Positions 41,921-51,489 of a stretch of DNA of 64,000 nucleotides are shown here, one piece after another. The notes below the pieces were generated by a model. That model saw only the letters and a list, made by a program, of their open reading frames with translations, did not search any database and was not told where the DNA came from. The first letter of the stretch is position 1, and every line of letters begins with the position of its first letter. Origin of the DNA: Erythrobacter sp. F6033 (lineage in GTDB: Bacteria; Pseudomonadota; Alphaproteobacteria; Sphingomonadales; Sphingomonadaceae); the NCBI RefSeq assembly GCF_023016005.1, contig NZ_JALKAZ010000001.1:2232001-2296000 (forward strand), read 5' to 3'. The position numbers and the translations under genes are program-made.

Positions 41921-44266
41921 ATGATCAATACGACTATGACGCGCGCTTTGCTTTTGGTTGGATGCGCGGGTGTGGCTTCGATGGCCGCGCCAGCAATCGC
42001 TCAGGACAATTCGGATGGTTCCGGCGACGAAGCTACTGAGGCGCAAGGCCCGGGTATCATCGTTACCGCGCGCCGCCGCGAAGAGGCATTGCTGGATGTT
42101 CCGCTCTCGGTAACGGCATTGACCGGAGAAGCTTTGGAACAGCAGGGTATCCAAGACATCACTCAGGTCGCCCAGCAGGTGCCGAATATCACACTGGAGG
42201 TGAGCCGCGGCACCAACACCACCTTAACCGCGTTTATTCGCGGGGTCGGTCAGCAGGATCCTGTCGCGGGTTTTGAAGCGGGCGTCGGCCTCTATGTCGA
42301 TGACGTATATATCAACCGTCCGCAGGCCGCCGTCCTCGATGTCTATGATGTCGAACGGATCGAGGTTCTGCGGGGTCCGCAAGGCACGCTTTACGGACGG
42401 AACACCATTGGCGGAGCGATCAAATACGTCACGGCAGAACTTCCTGACGATCCAAGCCTTTCCGTTCGCGGGACCTACGGCTCCTACGACCAAGCCGATC
42501 TCATCATAACCGCTTCCACGCCGATCAGCGATAGCCTGAAGATCGGTGCCAGCGGGGCACGCCTTTCTCGCGGCGGATTTGGTGAAAACCTCAATCTAGG
42601 CACGGAGAACTACAACAAGGATGTGTGGGCCGCGCGCGGCACCATAGAGTTCGACAACGGCCCGATTTTCGTACGTCTATCGGGCGACTACGTGCTCGAC
42701 CAAAGCGAAGCGCGGCAAGGTTCGCGGCTCATCACCAGCCTGTTCACCGGGGCGCCCGTTCTCGACAGCGTCTTTGACACGCGTGCGGGGCTGGACGTGG
42801 TCGATCAGGAAGTCGAAGCCTATGGCGGCGCGCTTAACATCGCGATCGAGCTGTCCGACACGCTGACGCTCAAATCGATCACTGGCTACCGCGAGGATAG
42901 CTCTACTACTCCAATCGATTTCGATAGCCTTCCCGGCGCCGATCTCGACGTTCCGGCAATTTACGAAAACGACCAGTTCAGTCAGGAACTGCAGCTGCTT
43001 TACGAAGGGGACAGGCTGTCCGGGGTTTTCGGTGCCTATTACCTAAGTGCCAATGCGTTCACTGCGTTTGACGTGGCTTTGTTCAACACTGGCACATTGA
43101 TTAACCTGCCGGGACTTAACGCCCAAACACTGGGTGACGTGGGTACAGAGACTTGGTCGGTCTTCGGTGACTTCACCTATGACCTGACGGACAGTCTGAG
43201 CATCTCGGTGGGCGGTCGCTACACCAACGACAAACGCACCAGCCGTGTGCTTCGTACGACCTTTATCGGCGGGTTTTCTGATCTGTTCGTCCCTAACAGC
43301 CCGGCGATCCCGATTGCTGTCACCAGCGATTTTCAAGGCAGCGAGACGTTCGAGGATTTCAATCCACGCGCCTCGATCAGCTGGAAACCTGACGCAAATC
43401 ACAATCTCTACTTTACCTATTCTCAGGGCTTCAAAGGCGGCGGATTCGACCCGCGCGGCCAGACGACCGCAGCCCCTGATCTTGATGGCGATGGCGACAT
43501 TGACTTCGACGATCAGTTTGAATTTCTCCGCTTCGCGCCGGAAACGGTCGACAGTTATGAGCTCGGCTGGAAAGCGTCCTTGCTCGATAATCGTCTAAAT
43601 ATCTCGCTCGCGGCGTTCCTTGGGCAATATGACAACGTGCAAATCCCCGGTTCGATCGGATTCGACTCAACCGGTGATGGGGTAAATGACAGCTTTATCG
43701 GCATCACATCTAACGCAGCATCGGCGGACGTGAATGGCTTTGAATTCGAAGGCAGCGCACTTGTGGGCCGCGATTTCGCCGGCGATGGCAGCCGTTTCAA
43801 TGTGAACTGGTCGCTCGGTGTGCTTGATGCCAATTTCAACACCTTCATCGATGCTTTTGGCGTCGATGTGGCCGACAGCCGCGTTTTCCAGAACACGCCA
43901 GAGATCACCGGTCATATGGGCTTTGTCCTTGGCCTACCAGTGGCGAGCGGTATGGTCGATTTCCTCGGCAGCGCCTCGCTCCGTTCGGATGCCAGCCAAT
44001 TTGAAACGCCTAATCCGTTTCTGGATCAGGATGGTTTTGTTCTGGTCGATGCAAGCGTGGTTTACACCCTCGACAGCGGCCTGTTCTCCATCGGCGTTCA
44101 CGGCAAGAACTTGCTGGACAAGGAATACATCGTCGCGGGCTACAACTTTGTAACTGGCGGCACAGGCGGCGTTCCGTTTGCGCCGACACTCGGCCTCGAA
44201 GGTACGCTTACCGGCTTCTACGGCGACCCGCGCAGGATCTTTGTGACGGCTGAAATCAACTTCTAA
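41921..44266 (+). CDS. TonB-dependent outer-membrane receptor
   Basis: The 781-residue precursor has a signal peptide (about 1-28, ending APAIAQ) and a TonB-box-like lead (GPGIIVTARRREEALLDVP). The plug domain includes VYINRPQAAVLDVYDVERIEVLRGPQGTLYGRNTIGGAI in pieces, and a 22-strand barrel ends in a C-terminal aromatic (INF). It belongs to the sphingomonad receptor expansion that takes up sugars, aromatics or lipids; the ligand is unknown. Single gene, divergent from a TetR regulator and probably repressed by it. A hairpin follows the stop. Confidence 0.92.
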   Translation: MINTTMTRALLLVGCAGVASMAAPAIAQDNSDGSGDEATEAQGPGIIVTARRREEALLDVPLSVTALTGEALEQQGIQDITQVAQQVPNITLEVSRGTNTTLTAFIRGVGQQDPVAGFEAGVGLYVDDVYINRPQAAVLDVYDVERIEVLRGPQGTLYGRNTIGGAIKYVTAELPDDPSLSVRGTYGSYDQADLIITASTPISDSLKIGASGARLSRGGFGENLNLGTENYNKDVWAARGTIEFDNGPIFVRLSGDYVLDQSEARQGSRLITSLFTGAPVLDSVFDTRAGLDVVDQEVEAYGGALNIAIELSDTLTLKSITGYREDSSTTPIDFDSLPGADLDVPAIYENDQFSQELQLLYEGDRLSGVFGAYYLSANAFTAFDVALFNTGTLINLPGLNAQTLGDVGTETWSVFGDFTYDLTDSLSISVGGRYTNDKRTSRVLRTTFIGGFSDLFVPNSPAIPIAVTSDFQGSETFEDFNPRASISWKPDANHNLYFTYSQGFKGGGFDPRGQTTAAPDLDGDGDIDFDDQFEFLRFAPETVDSYELGWKASLLDNRLNISLAAFLGQYDNVQIPGSIGFDSTGDGVNDSFIGITSNAASADVNGFEFEGSALVGRDFAGDGSRFNVNWSLGVLDANFNTFIDAFGVDVADSRVFQNTPEITGHMGFVLGLPVASGMVDFLGSASLRSDASQFETPNPFLDQDGFVLVDASVVYTLDSGLFSIGVHGKNLLDKEYIVAGYNFVTGGTGGVPFAPTLGLEGTLTGFYGDPRRIFVTAEINF

Positions 44267-44279
44267 CCTGTCTCTCGAA

Positions 44280-44316
44280 GGGGCCGGAAACCTTCCCGAA
44301 AAAACTCTCCGGCCCC
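44280..44316 (+). terminator. Hairpin after the TonB receptor gene
   Basis: A 9-bp GC-rich stem (GGGGCCGGA at 44280-44288 with TCCGGCCCC at 44308-44316) encloses a 19-nt loop. No T-run follows, so termination is uncertain. Confidence 0.4.
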
Positions 44317-44367
44317 GCCCCTACGAACTCTTTCAATCGTCAAGCGAAGCGGGCATAGGCTCAAACT

Positions 44368-45645
44368 ATGCACGACATTCGATTTATCCGAGAGAACCCC
44401 GAAGCATTTGACGCAGCAATGGCACGGCGCGGGCTTGCCCCTGTATCGCCGGAGATTCTGGCGCTGGACGAGGAACGTCGCGCGATTGCGACCAAGCTGC
44501 AGGAAGCACAAAGCCGCCGCAACGAGGCCTCCAAAGCCATCGGCAAAGCCATGGGTCAAGGCGACACCGAACAAGCCGAAAAGCTGAAAGCCGAAGTAAG
44601 CGAACTCAAGCATTCGATGCCCGCGCTTGAAGAAGAAGAGCGCGAAGTCGCAACGAAGCTCGAAACGGTGATGCTGAATCTTCCCAATATGCTTGCTGCA
44701 AGTGTTCCTGACGGTGAGGGCGAAGAAGACAACGTCTATCTCCGTGAATGGGGCGAAAAGCCGAACTTCGCCTTCGAACCGAAAGAACATGCCGATATCG
44801 CGCCAGCGCTGGGCATGGACTTTGAAACCGGCACGAAAATTTCCGGAGCGCGTTTCACATTTTTGCGCGGAGCGATGTCACGTCTGCACCGCGCGCTTGG
44901 CCAGTTCATGCTCGACACGAACACGAGCGAGCACGGCTATACAGAGTGCAATCCGCCGCTGTTGATCAATGAAGAAGCGGGATATGGCACAGGTCAGCTT
45001 CCCAAATTTGCCGAAGATCTTTTCCGCACAACGGACGGCCGCCTACTGATCTCCACTTCGGAAATGACACTGGGTAATTCCTTCCGCGAGCAAATCTTCG
45101 CGGAAAGCGATTTCCCAATGCGGATTACCGCGCTCACGCCTTGTTTTCGCTCTGAAGCGGGCGCAGCTGGTAGAGACACGCGCGGGTTTATTCGTCAGCA
45201 TCAGTTTGAGAAGGTTGAGCTAATCAGCGCGGCATTGCCCGAACAAGCGGCGGAAGAACACGAACGGATTACCGGCATTGCCGAAGGCCTGCTGCGTTCG
45301 CTTGGTCTGCATTACCGCGTCATGGAGCTGTGTTCTGGCGATATGGGCAACATGATGAAGACCTATGACTTGGAAGTCTGGCTTCCGGGACAAGGCGCCT
45401 ATCGCGAGATCAGCTCTTGTTCCGATGGCGGAACATTCCAGCCGCGCAGGATGAATGCGCGTTACCGCCCAGAAGGTTCGAAAAAGAGCGAGTATTTTCA
45501 TTTGCTCAACGGCTCCGGCCTTGCGGTGGGTCGTACGTTGGTGGCGATTATCGAGAATTACCAGCAGGCCGATGGAAGCGTGCTCGTACCGGAGGCCTTG
45601 CATCCCTATATGGGCGGTGTGACGAAGCTGGAACCTATCGCCTGA
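44368..45645 (+). CDS. serS: Seryl-tRNA synthetase
   Basis: This 425-residue class II synthetase has the N-terminal tRNA-binding coiled coil (about 30-105). Motif 2 lies in TPCFRSEAGAAGRDTRGFIRQHQF and motif 3 in LNGSGLAVGRTLVAIIEN, with the serine-site STSEMTL before them. Length is normal for the family. Its stop is shared with the surE start (TGATG), so the two are co-translated. No T-box or other leader structure is visible. Confidence 0.97.
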   Translation: MHDIRFIRENPEAFDAAMARRGLAPVSPEILALDEERRAIATKLQEAQSRRNEASKAIGKAMGQGDTEQAEKLKAEVSELKHSMPALEEEEREVATKLETVMLNLPNMLAASVPDGEGEEDNVYLREWGEKPNFAFEPKEHADIAPALGMDFETGTKISGARFTFLRGAMSRLHRALGQFMLDTNTSEHGYTECNPPLLINEEAGYGTGQLPKFAEDLFRTTDGRLLISTSEMTLGNSFREQIFAESDFPMRITALTPCFRSEAGAAGRDTRGFIRQHQFEKVELISAALPEQAAEEHERITGIAEGLLRSLGLHYRVMELCSGDMGNMMKTYDLEVWLPGQGAYREISSCSDGGTFQPRRMNARYRPEGSKKSEYFHLLNGSGLAVGRTLVAIIENYQQADGSVLVPEALHPYMGGVTKLEPIA

Positions 45646-46409
45646 TGCGCATTTTGCTAACCAATGACGATGGCTATCATGCGCCCGGTTTTGAGGTGCT
45701 CGAAAAGATCGCCCGGCAATTCTCTGACGACATCTGGATTTGCGCACCGTCGGAGGAGCAATCGGGTGCAGGCCACTCACTGACACTGAACAGACCCGTA
45801 CGGCTACAGCAATTCGCCGAGCGCCGGTTTGCGGTGACAGGCACGCCGACAGACAGCGTGATGATGGCATTGCGCGAAGTTATGGACGGACCACCCGATC
45901 TGGTCCTGTCCGGCGTCAATCGCGGGGCCAATCTGGGCGATGACATCACCTATTCCGGCACTGTTTCTGCGGCCATCGAAGGCGCGCTGGCGGGCATTCG
46001 TTCGATTGCACTCAGTCAGGTTTATGCCCGCGAAGGCATGGCGGACACGGTGCCTTTCGGCGCCGCCTTGGAGTTGGGCGCGAAAGTGATCGAACCGCTG
46101 CTCGATGCACCGTTCGAACCGCGTACTCTGGTGAATGTGAATTTCCCGCCGCTTCCCGCCAGCGAAGTAAAAGGCATTCGCGTCGTGCGCCAAGGGTTCC
46201 ATGATTATTCGCGCGGCAGCGTGGTTGAGGGCAAAGACCCTCGCGGTTATCGCTATTTCTGGTTCGGCCTCCACGCGATCGAGCACACGCTGGACCATGG
46301 CACCGATCTTGAAGCAATTGACGATGGATATGTGTCTGTCACCCCGCTTCAGCTTGACCTGACCCACCATGCATCGCTTAATGCGATGGCAGAGCGGTTT
46401 GAGGGGTAA
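45645..46409 (+). CDS. surE: 5'/3'-nucleotidase SurE
   Basis: The 254-residue metallophosphatase begins MRILLTNDDGYHAPG with the metal-binding Asp pair (residues 8-9), and has the later ligand motif SGVNRGANLGDDITYSGTV. It dephosphorylates nucleoside monophosphates and is linked to stationary-phase survival. The start overlaps the serS stop by one base. In many proteobacteria surE sits beside pcm or a peptidase, but here a K+ channel-like gene follows after 20 bp. Confidence 0.95.
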   Translation: MRILLTNDDGYHAPGFEVLEKIARQFSDDIWICAPSEEQSGAGHSLTLNRPVRLQQFAERRFAVTGTPTDSVMMALREVMDGPPDLVLSGVNRGANLGDDITYSGTVSAAIEGALAGIRSIALSQVYAREGMADTVPFGAALELGAKVIEPLLDAPFEPRTLVNVNFPPLPASEVKGIRVVRQGFHDYSRGSVVEGKDPRGYRYFWFGLHAIEHTLDHGTDLEAIDDGYVSVTPLQLDLTHHASLNAMAERFEG

Positions 46410-46429
46410 GCCGCGAGGCTAGGGCATTC

Positions 46430-47527
46430 ATGGCAAAAAAGAAGATCGACAGGATTGGGTCCGGCAAATCAGACCGGGTGGTTGCTGCTAGCAAGTTTAA
46501 GCCGCTGCGGCGGGCCGTCAAAATTCCTGTCTGGGGCGATTTGAGCATTCGCCTGGGCTTGGCGCTGTTTCTCATTGGTATTGTGGTGTTCATCCACTGG
46601 CTCGACCGCGATGGCTTGGTGGATAGCGTCGATGGCGAAGTAAGTTTCCTCGACATCGTCTATTTCACGATGATCTCAATCACGACGACCGGTTTTGGCG
46701 ATATCGCCCCGGTCACCGACAGTGCGCGATTGATCGAAGCCGTAATCGTCACACCGATCCGCTTTGCGGTCTTTTTCATTTTCGTGGGCACCGCCTACAA
46801 TTTCATTATCAAGCGTAGCTGGGAGAAATGGCGCATGGCCCGTATCCAGGAAAAACTAAGCGATCACGTGGTCGTGCTCGGCTATGGCATCTCAGGATCG
46901 CAAAGTGTCGAAGAATTGATCGAGCGCGGCACTGACCCAAACCAGATCGTGGTTGTCGACCCAAGCGAAGAGCGCTTGGCCTCTGCCGAAAAACTTGGCG
47001 TCAACATCATGGGCGCGGATGCGACACGCGACGAGACGCTCAAAGCTGTTCGCATTCAGGAAGCGAGCAACGTGCTTGTCTCCGCCGGACGAGACGATAC
47101 GTCGATCCTTATCGTGCTGACGGTGCGCCACCTCGCTCCAAAAGTCCCGATCAGCGTGGTTGTGCGCGCTGACGATAACGAACTTCTCGCGCGGCAGGCG
47201 GGCGCGAACAATGTCATAAACCCGGTCCGCTTTACCGGCTTGCTGTTAGCCGGATCGGCCAAGGGTGAGCACATCGCCGATTATCTCGCTGATCTCGCAT
47301 CGGTGAATGGCCGCGTTCAGCTGGTAGAACGGGTCGTGACCAAAGAGGAATGCGGTTGCTCGATTGCCGATCTCAGCAGCGGCGGGCGCGGGCTACGCAT
47401 CTACCGCAATGGCCGCGCAATCGGCTATTGGGAAGAAGAGTGTCAGAACCTTCAGCCCGGTGATGTGATTGTCGAAATCGTACCGAGCGAAAACGGTACC
47501 ACTCAGGGTGACGGGCACCCTGAGTAG
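46430..47527 (+). CDS. Potassium channel-like protein with RCK (TrkA-N) domain
   Basis: The 365-residue protein has a basic lead and two membrane helices (about 37-60 and 100-125) around a pore loop with selectivity filter TTTGFGD. The cytosolic RCK domain starts HVVVLGYGISGSQSVEELI and ends near residue 265, then a TrkA-C-like part follows (NGRVQLVERVVTKEECG). The layout matches prokaryotic Kch/MthK-type channels. TTTGFGD departs from the TVGYGD type but TxGFGD filters occur in K+ channels. Close spacing suggests co-transcription with serS-surE. Confidence 0.88.
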   Translation: MAKKKIDRIGSGKSDRVVAASKFKPLRRAVKIPVWGDLSIRLGLALFLIGIVVFIHWLDRDGLVDSVDGEVSFLDIVYFTMISITTTGFGDIAPVTDSARLIEAVIVTPIRFAVFFIFVGTAYNFIIKRSWEKWRMARIQEKLSDHVVVLGYGISGSQSVEELIERGTDPNQIVVVDPSEERLASAEKLGVNIMGADATRDETLKAVRIQEASNVLVSAGRDDTSILIVLTVRHLAPKVPISVVVRADDNELLARQAGANNVINPVRFTGLLLAGSAKGEHIADYLADLASVNGRVQLVERVVTKEECGCSIADLSSGGRGLRIYRNGRAIGYWEEECQNLQPGDVIVEIVPSENGTTQGDGHPE

Positions 47528-47538
47528 CTAGGCCGTTG

Positions 47539-47958
47539 TTAAGGCAGATAGGCGTGAACCAGGCCCATCGCGGTGTAGAATAGCAGCCAATATCCGGCGT
47601 CGATGAAGAACAGCGTCTTATTCTTTTGAGAGAACAGATAGTTCGTCCCGATCGCCGGCACGATAAAGCCCAATGCCACGCCGAACGATGTCATCACTTT
47701 CGCGAATACTGACAAGTCTGCGCCCAGATCCGCATAGCTTTGAAATGTGTGGGCCAGCGTCCAACTGGCGACGAGCGAAAATGCGAAGGCCCCGCCGTAG
47801 ATCAGGCCCATGGAGCCTTCTTTGATCTGTTCCTCGGTTAATCCGACAGCTCCCATCCATTTCTTGCCCATGACCGGCCCATACCAGATGCCGCCGACAA
47901 CAAATCCGCCGAGCGCAGCCAGCACCACGCCGATCCAATTCACATCAAATAGATTCAT
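47539..47958 (-). CDS. DUF1761 family membrane protein
   Basis: A 139-residue protein with four membrane helices, matching DUF1761 (VNWIGVVLAALGGFVVGGIWYGPVMGKKWM at the N-terminus, read in pieces, and FFIDAGYWLLFYTAMG near the end). The family is small and of unknown function. The gene is convergent with the channel gene and lies 79 bp from the divergent rimO start. Confidence 0.85.
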   Translation of the reverse strand: MNLFDVNWIGVVLAALGGFVVGGIWYGPVMGKKWMGAVGLTEEQIKEGSMGLIYGGAFAFSLVASWTLAHTFQSYADLGADLSVFAKVMTSFGVALGFIVPAIGTNYLFSQKNKTLFFIDAGYWLLFYTAMGLVHAYLP

Positions 47959-48037
47959 TGATCCCTCCCATTTGTTTTTGCGTCCCCGTGAAGTGATCTA
48001 GCGCAATTGCCCGCCTACGTGTAGGGGCGCGGCCAAG

Positions 48038-49414
48038 ATGAACACTGCAACCACCTCTCTCCCTGACCAGAAACGTGTCGGCATGGTCTCGCTTGGCTGT
48101 CCCAAGGCTTTGGTCGATTCCGAACGGATCCTCACGCGCCTTCGCGCCGATGGCTATGCGATGAGCCCCGATTATGCGGGCGCCGATGTCGTGCTCGTCA
48201 ACACTTGCGGCTTCCTCGACAGCGCGAAGGAAGAAAGCCTTGCCGCGATTGGCGAGGCCATCTCTGAGAATGGCCGCGTGATTGTGACCGGCTGTATGGG
48301 CGAAGAGGCCGATGCGATCCGCGCTGCCCATCCTCAGGTTCTCGCCGTCACTGGCGCGCATCAATACGAGCAAGTTGTCGAGGCGGTCCACACCCACGCC
48401 CCGCCCTCGCAAGGGCCATATGTCGATCTGATCCCGCAGCCGGACGTCAAGCTGACCCCGCGCCATTACAGCTATCTGAAGATCTCAGAAGGCTGCAATC
48501 ACTCCTGTTCGTTCTGCATCATCCCCGATCTTCGCGGGAAGCTGGCGAGCCGCCGAATTGATGCCGTGCTGCGCGAAGCAGAAAAGCTGGTCGCAGCGGG
48601 CACTAAAGAACTGCTTGTTATCAGCCAGGACACATCGGCCTATGGCGTCGACACAAAACATGATCCGCGCCAATGGAAAGGCCGCGAAGTTCGCGCCCAT
48701 ATGACCGATCTCGCCCGCGAGCTTGGTCAATTTCGCACATCGGATGATGCCGCCCCATGGGTGCGGCTACACTACGTTTATCCCTATCCGCATGTCGACA
48801 AGGTCATCCCGCTCATGGCGGAAGGCCTGCTGACGCCGTATCTCGATATCCCGTTTCAGCATGCCGCGCCGAGCGTTCTCAAACGCATGCGCCGCCCGGC
48901 GAACGAGGCGAAAGTGCTGGAACGTCTCAAGGGCTGGCGCGACATTTGCCCGGACATCGCCGTGCGATCCTCCTTTGTCGTCGGCTTTCCCGGTGAGACA
49001 GAAGATGATTTCAAATACCTGATCGACTGGCTCGAAGAAGCTCAGCTCGACCGCGTCGGCGCGTTCCGGTTCGAACCTGTTGAAGGCGCGAAGGCGAATG
49101 ACCTGCCCGATCCCGTTCCGGAAGAAATCAAAGAAGAGCGCTACGCTCGATTGATGGAAGTCACCGAGCGGATCAGCGCGGCAAAGCTCACAGCCAAAGT
49201 GGGCCGGTCCATTCCAGTCATCATCGATGAAGTTGGCGAGCCCGACGAAGACGGGGACATTGGCGCGACAGGGCGTTCACAAGCCGATGCTCCCGAAATC
49301 GATGGAGCGGTCTATCTACGCAATGTCCCGCAGACGCTCACACCTGGAGACATTGTAGACGCGCATATTGAAGAGGCCGACGCACACGATCTCTACGGCG
49401 TAATCGCGCCATAG
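48038..49414 (+). CDS. rimO: Ribosomal protein S12 methylthiotransferase RimO
   Basis: This 458-residue radical-SAM enzyme has the UPF0004 domain with three Fe-S cysteines ([37 protein letters not shown]), the radical-SAM CxxxCxxC in [18 protein letters not shown], and a C-terminal TRAM domain. It adds a methylthio group to Asp89 of ribosomal protein S12. The start at 48038 gives the typical short lead before [12 protein letters not shown]. It is divergent from the DUF1761 gene. Confidence 0.96.
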   Translation: MNTATTSLPDQKRVGMVSLGCPKALVDSERILTRLRADGYAMSPDYAGADVVLVNTCGFLDSAKEESLAAIGEAISENGRVIVTGCMGEEADAIRAAHPQVLAVTGAHQYEQVVEAVHTHAPPSQGPYVDLIPQPDVKLTPRHYSYLKISEGCNHSCSFCIIPDLRGKLASRRIDAVLREAEKLVAAGTKELLVISQDTSAYGVDTKHDPRQWKGREVRAHMTDLARELGQFRTSDDAAPWVRLHYVYPYPHVDKVIPLMAEGLLTPYLDIPFQHAAPSVLKRMRRPANEAKVLERLKGWRDICPDIAVRSSFVVGFPGETEDDFKYLIDWLEEAQLDRVGAFRFEPVEGAKANDLPDPVPEEIKEERYARLMEVTERISAAKLTAKVGRSIPVIIDEVGEPDEDGDIGATGRSQADAPEIDGAVYLRNVPQTLTPGDIVDAHIEEADAHDLYGVIAP

Positions 49415-49428
49415 CGGCCGCGTGTCAG

Positions 49429-50229
49429 ATGCCGATTACCATCGATGCCTCGTTCGCTTTCGAAGTGGATTCTCCAACTGATGCACTGCTTCAATTCGAA
49501 GCTGTAGCGTCGGATGGACAAACAATTCTTGCTTCCAAGACACATCTGAATGGGGCCGAAACCTTCAATCGTGTGCCAGCACATGATGCCATCGGCGAAC
49601 GCATATGGCTGCACGCCAATCGACGGATTGAAGTCACGTACTCTGCAGAAATCGAAATCTCGCGTGAGTTTGCGAACCTTGAGAAACTTTCGGCCCTCGC
49701 CCTGCATCAATTGCCCGGTGAAGCGGTGCAATACCTGCTCGAATCCCGTTACTGCGCAGCGGAGAAATTCCACGACTTCGCCGATAGAGAGTTTGCAGGC
49801 ACTATGGGCGGCGCTCGGGTTTCAGCCATCCGCGACTGGATTGAACAACACCTGACCTATGCTCCCGGCGCAAGCGGCCCTTACACCGATGCTGGCGACA
49901 CTTTCATCGCGCGTCAGGGGGTGTGCCGTGACTATGCTCACGTTCTTATCACCCTCGCCCGCGCGTCAGGCATTCCGGCGCGTTATGTCGCTTGCTACTC
50001 ACCGGGTGTAAGCCCACCCGATTTCCACGCTGTTGCCGAGGTCTTTCTTGCTGATCCCGAACACGAAGAAGGCGGCAAATGGCATTTGGTTGACGGGACC
50101 GGCATGGCCAGCCCTCGCGACATTGTGAAGATCGGTGTGGGCCGCGATGCAGCGGACGTGAGCTTCCTGACAAGTTTCGGACCGAGCAGTTTTGAATATT
50201 CTTCGGTTCGAGTGGAAGAAACCGCTTAA
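49429..50229 (+). CDS. Transglutaminase-like cysteine protease family protein
   Basis: The 266-residue protein has a beta-rich N-terminal part and a transglutaminase-core domain with the catalytic triad Cys in GVCRDYAHVLITLAR, His in DFHAVAEVFL and Asp in WHLVDGTGM. No signal peptide is present, so it is probably cytosolic. Bacterial members are thought to act as peptidases or amide-bond enzymes; the target is unknown. It follows rimO by 14 bp and overlaps the convergent LacI gene's stop by four bases. Confidence 0.87.
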   Translation: MPITIDASFAFEVDSPTDALLQFEAVASDGQTILASKTHLNGAETFNRVPAHDAIGERIWLHANRRIEVTYSAEIEISREFANLEKLSALALHQLPGEAVQYLLESRYCAAEKFHDFADREFAGTMGGARVSAIRDWIEQHLTYAPGASGPYTDAGDTFIARQGVCRDYAHVLITLARASGIPARYVACYSPGVSPPDFHAVAEVFLADPEHEEGGKWHLVDGTGMASPRDIVKIGVGRDAADVSFLTSFGPSSFEYSSVRVEETA

Positions 50230-51245
50230 GAACTGCCGCGAACAAGCAGTTTGACAGGGACCCGGCGCGTGCTTGGTTCTTCGCTGCCATCTGCGATTGC
50301 CTCGACCAGCAATCGTCCTGCCTGATCAAGGTCAGGCTCAATTGTGGTTAGCGGCGGCGTAGTCAGTTCGCTTGCGGGAATGCCATCGAACCCAACCAGC
50401 TTGATATCGTCTGGGACGCTGAGATCTGCGGATTGCAAAGCATCCATGACGCCGAATGCCAGCGCGTCGCAAACTGCGAATATCCCGTCAAATTCTTCGC
50501 CGCTTTCAAGCAAAGCCTCAGTCGCCATTCTTCCTTGCGCGCGCCTTGCGCCACCGGGCTCAATCGTTGCTAGACTGGCTGAGACACCAAGCTCTTTTGC
50601 CCGGGCGACGAATGCATCGACCCGCTCCGCAAATTGGCGCTGAGTGCTCGTATGAGAACCGACCACAACCAGTTGTTTGCAACCCCGCTCAATCAGATGT
50701 TCGGCCGCCAAACGCGCGCCCGCCTCATTGTCCGAAGACACCCAATCAAGATCACCCAGCGGCGATCCCCAATAGGCGACAGGCTGAGTGTTCTCCCCCA
50801 CTTTGCGGAAATAATCCCAAGCCACGCGATTGGCGGTGGTTCCTATCACGATCATGCCTTCGGCTTGGCCGCGCTCGACATAGTGGCCGAACAAGCGATC
50901 TTCCTCCGCTTGGAGCGAGACGAGGACCTCTAATCCTCTTTCAGCTGCTGCGGCGCAGATACCACCTAGCAATGCATATGAGAACGGATTCACATCGCGC
51001 GCACCGCCACCGGGTTTGCAGATCACGACGGTTGAGATTGTGCCCGTATGCCCGCGGCGAAGCCGCGCTGCGCGTTCATCGACGAAATATCCGAGTTCTT
51101 GCGCCGCACCTAGGACCTTTTCGCGGGTAGCCTCACTGATCACAGCCGACCCCGACAGGGCACGGCTGACGGTCGACTGACTTACGCCAGCATGTTCAGC
51201 GACATCGAAACTGGTAACCCGCGCTGGTTTGCGGACATTTTCCAT
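50226..51245 (-). CDS. LacI-family transcriptional regulator of the Entner-Doudoroff operon
   Basis: This 339-residue regulator has the LacI HTH at about 10-55 (TSFDVAEHAGVSQSTVSRALSG, then ATREKVLGAAQELGY) with its hinge helix and a periplasmic-binding-like effector domain (DWVSSDNEAGARLAAEHLIERG, then KLVGFDGIPASELTTPPLTTI). The start at 51245 (MENVRKPARV) is preferred. It is divergent from zwf; LacI-type palindromes lie next to its start and in front of zwf. I infer that it represses zwf-edd-glk and itself until a sugar or sugar phosphate binds. Confidence 0.92.
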   Translation of the reverse strand: MENVRKPARVTSFDVAEHAGVSQSTVSRALSGSAVISEATREKVLGAAQELGYFVDERAARLRRGHTGTISTVVICKPGGGARDVNPFSYALLGGICAAAAERGLEVLVSLQAEEDRLFGHYVERGQAEGMIVIGTTANRVAWDYFRKVGENTQPVAYWGSPLGDLDWVSSDNEAGARLAAEHLIERGCKQLVVVGSHTSTQRQFAERVDAFVARAKELGVSASLATIEPGGARRAQGRMATEALLESGEEFDGIFAVCDALAFGVMDALQSADLSVPDDIKLVGFDGIPASELTTPPLTTIEPDLDQAGRLLVEAIADGSEEPSTRRVPVKLLVRGSS

Positions 51246-51267
51246 CAGGCGCCCCTCCAAAGGGCAT

Positions 51268-51281
51268 TGCATAGCTATGCA
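51268..51281. promoter_or_regulatory. LacI-type operator near the regulator start
   Basis: TGCATAGCTATGCA is a perfect 14-bp palindrome 23 bp upstream of the LacI-family start. An imperfect second copy (GCATATGGCTATGC, 51279-51292) overlaps its right end. The word AGCTATGCA recurs at the zwf-proximal site. Confidence 0.7.
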
Positions 51282-51398
51282 TATGGCTATGCCGAACAAT
51301 CGCAGCGTATGCCAGCGTTCTCAATCGGGATGCACACACCTAATCGCTCGCGGGTACACCGGGCAGAACAAGCAAACGGTTATTGGCCCAATATTTGA

Positions 51399-51416
51399 AT
51401 AGCTATGCAGCGCTAT
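51399..51416. promoter_or_regulatory. LacI-type operator upstream of zwf
   Basis: ATAGCTATGCAGCGCTAT is a near-palindrome (seven of nine pairs) that shares AGCTATGCA with the site at 51268-51281. It is 74 bp before the zwf start and about 133 bp from the other site, a spacing that could allow looping. Confidence 0.6.
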
Positions 51417-51489
51417 GGAGGTTGGCGGCACGGCGCGCTAAACCCTCAGGGCAAACTAGGCTACGGCCGTACCGAGGGATATCAGACAC

